This document shows, piece by piece, positions 63,258 through 64,000 of a DNA stretch of 64,000 nt (its first letter is position 1; each line of letters starts with the position of its first letter). The stretch lies in NCBI GenBank assembly GCA_903923925.1, contig CAIXZF010000072.1, positions 62,001 to 126,000 of the forward strand. Direction: 5' to 3'. The notes under the pieces were generated by a model, which was not told the origin of the DNA, made no database searches, and saw only the letters and a program-made list of their open reading frames with translations. The position numbers and the translations under genes are program-made. Origin of the DNA: an uncultured Bacteroidales bacterium (GTDB lineage: Bacteria; Bacteroidota; Bacteroidia; Bacteroidales; CAIXZF01).

Positions 63258-63656
63258 ATGCTGAACTATCCACCCAAGATTTTAATAGCCTTTGGTGAAA
63301 CCATAAGTGGTAACGATCAGATACATAAATGGTTACTTTCTAATGGATATCCTGAACTTGCGGCATTATCAAATGCAATCCGTGGTAGTGAAGACGCTTT
63401 TCATTGGCTGATAAAAAATGGATTTCCTCAGTTCGGAGCACTAGACCATGCAATTGATGGGGATTTAAATGCCCGTAAATGGCTGGTGAACAATAACTTC
63501 CACTTTTTGCTGATCTTTGCTGATGCCTGCAATAATAACCAGGATGCAAAAAATTGGCTACTCAGCAGAGATCTCCAGATTTTTATTGTCCTGGTAAAGA
63601 AAATTGTTGACTTTCGTGATAATCAGTATTTCGACTATCATAAGATTCACTTCTAG
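63258..63656 (+). CDS. Repeat protein: four consecutive 25-residue repeats
   Basis: This 132-residue protein is composed of four uninterrupted units, each exactly 25 residues long (residues 20-119), plus an N-terminal partial unit. Each unit has the pattern A..WL..NGFP..GAL..AI.GD: examples are HKWLLSNGYPELAALSNAI, FHWLIKNGFPQFGALDHAI and ARKWLVNNNFHFLLIFADA. Two short helices per unit suggest an alpha-solenoid. No signal peptide. The gene begins 3 bp after the radical SAM gene, so they may work together. I do not recognise a described family. Confidence 0.75.
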   Translation: MLNYPPKILIAFGETISGNDQIHKWLLSNGYPELAALSNAIRGSEDAFHWLIKNGFPQFGALDHAIDGDLNARKWLVNNNFHFLLIFADACNNNQDAKNWLLSRDLQIFIVLVKKIVDFRDNQYFDYHKIHF

Positions 63657-63657
63657 T

Positions 63658-64000
63658 TTAACCGCATTTTGAATCGCCACAGCTCTTGCATACCAGGCAA
63701 CCTTCCTGGTAAACCAGACTGTCCTTGTTTCCGCATTTAGGACAAGTATTGTTTCCGGCTTTTGTACCATCCGGGATATATTTCTTGAGTGAGCGGGTTA
63801 CTCCGTTTTTCCAGGTATTAATAGACTCAGAGCGCAGGTCAAGATTATTAACAAGGTTAACTACAAAAGGAAGAGGCATTCCGTGTCTGAGAATTCCGGA
63901 AATAAGTTTTGCATAATTCCAATATTCTTTCTCAAAACATCGCGATAATCCTTCCATTGTAATTTTATATCCGTCCTTGTCTTCAAACTGAAAGTCGTAA
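63658..64000 (-). CDS. nrdJ: Class II (B12-dependent) ribonucleotide reductase, C-terminal part
   Basis: The frame stays open to the window edge, so the listed Met at 63957 is internal. The visible ~113 C-terminal residues include FEDKDGYKITMEGLSRCFEK and end with the cysteine-rich tail CPKCGNKDSLVYQEGCLVCKSCGDSKCG-like signature of vitamin-B12-dependent ribonucleoside-diphosphate reductase. These C-terminal cysteines recycle the active-site disulfide. The catalytic domain is outside the window. It is convergent with the 25-residue-repeat gene, separated by one base between stops. Confidence 0.85.
   Translation of the reverse strand, partial: YDFQFEDKDGYKITMEGLSRCFEKEYWNYAKLISGILRHGMPLPFVVNLVNNLDLRSESINTWKNGVTRSLKKYIPDGTKAGNNTCPKCGNKDSLVYQEGCLVCKSCGDSKCG

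Noticed and set aside
1-64000. tRNA or rRNA genes
   Set aside because: No cloverleaf-like or rRNA-like sequence was recognised in any spacer by eye; a tRNAscan-type search would be needed to exclude them.

Overview
The window reads as chromosomal DNA from a free-living member of the phylum Bacteroidota, probably a Bacteroidales-type lineage. The evidence is AT-rich DNA, type IX secretion (T9SS) genes (a PorZ-like protein and a C25 gingipain-family cargo with a C-terminal sorting domain), the long Bacteroidota forms of IspG and LysRS, many signal peptides ending in ..SAQ or ..FSQ, a LytTR regulator beside a propeller-type sensor kinase, and a TPR-type anti-sigma protein beside an ECF-like sigma factor. 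No rRNA, tRNA, CRISPR array, prophage or intact insertion sequence was recognised by eye. The first gene (ABC permease) and the last gene (class II ribonucleotide reductase) are cut by the window edges.

Layout. 1-7 kb: ABC permease tail, recJ, a GH3-LysE pair, a secreted nuclease/phosphatase-fold protein and hemW. 7-15.2 kb: a self-contained accessory locus with a sigma factor, a membrane TPR anti-sigma-like protein, a convergent TPR-CHAT caspase-like protein, an unlisted 52-residue double-glycine peptide with a proline-rich core, a C39-peptidase ABC exporter and a very short HlyD-like protein. A 28-bp element with 26 identical positions lies upstream of both the sigma gene and the peptide gene, which suggests the sigma factor and the peptide are co-regulated. 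15-25.8 kb: mostly housekeeping and envelope genes, including an overlapping aminotransferase/omega-amidase pair, MATE, glycosyltransferase, lipid-kinase-like, outer-membrane and MFS genes, and lysS. 25.9-31 kb: a polytopic membrane protein, a repeat-rich spacer with a HicB-like remnant, recO and porZ. 31-38 kb: a metal-binding-domain AraC regulator with a secreted MsrB-MsrA fusion, then a minus-strand cluster of three paralogous outer-membrane proteins around a signal-peptide-bearing YidD-domain protein.

39.4-46.5 kb: a second accessory locus of six tightly packed or overlapping plus-strand genes: PqqD-like, ATP-grasp ligase, fold-III PLP decarboxylase-like enzyme, urea-transporter/M23 fusion, TPR plus outer-membrane barrel, and TPR protein. 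It looks like a biosynthesis-plus-envelope-transit pathway whose product I cannot name. 46.5-64 kb: ispG, a spacer full of short hairpin repeats, a large SNF2 ATPase, the T9SS C25 peptidase, a LytTR/propeller-kinase pair, a cohesin-like secreted protein, a radical SAM protein, a protein made of perfect-length 25-residue repeats, and the RNR tail.

The two best candidates for undescribed systems are the sigma/CHAT/proline-rich-peptide export locus (7.3-15.2 kb) and the PqqD/ATP-grasp/decarboxylase/urea-transporter-M23 locus (39.4-46.5 kb). All functional statements are by-eye inferences from protein motifs; no database search was run.
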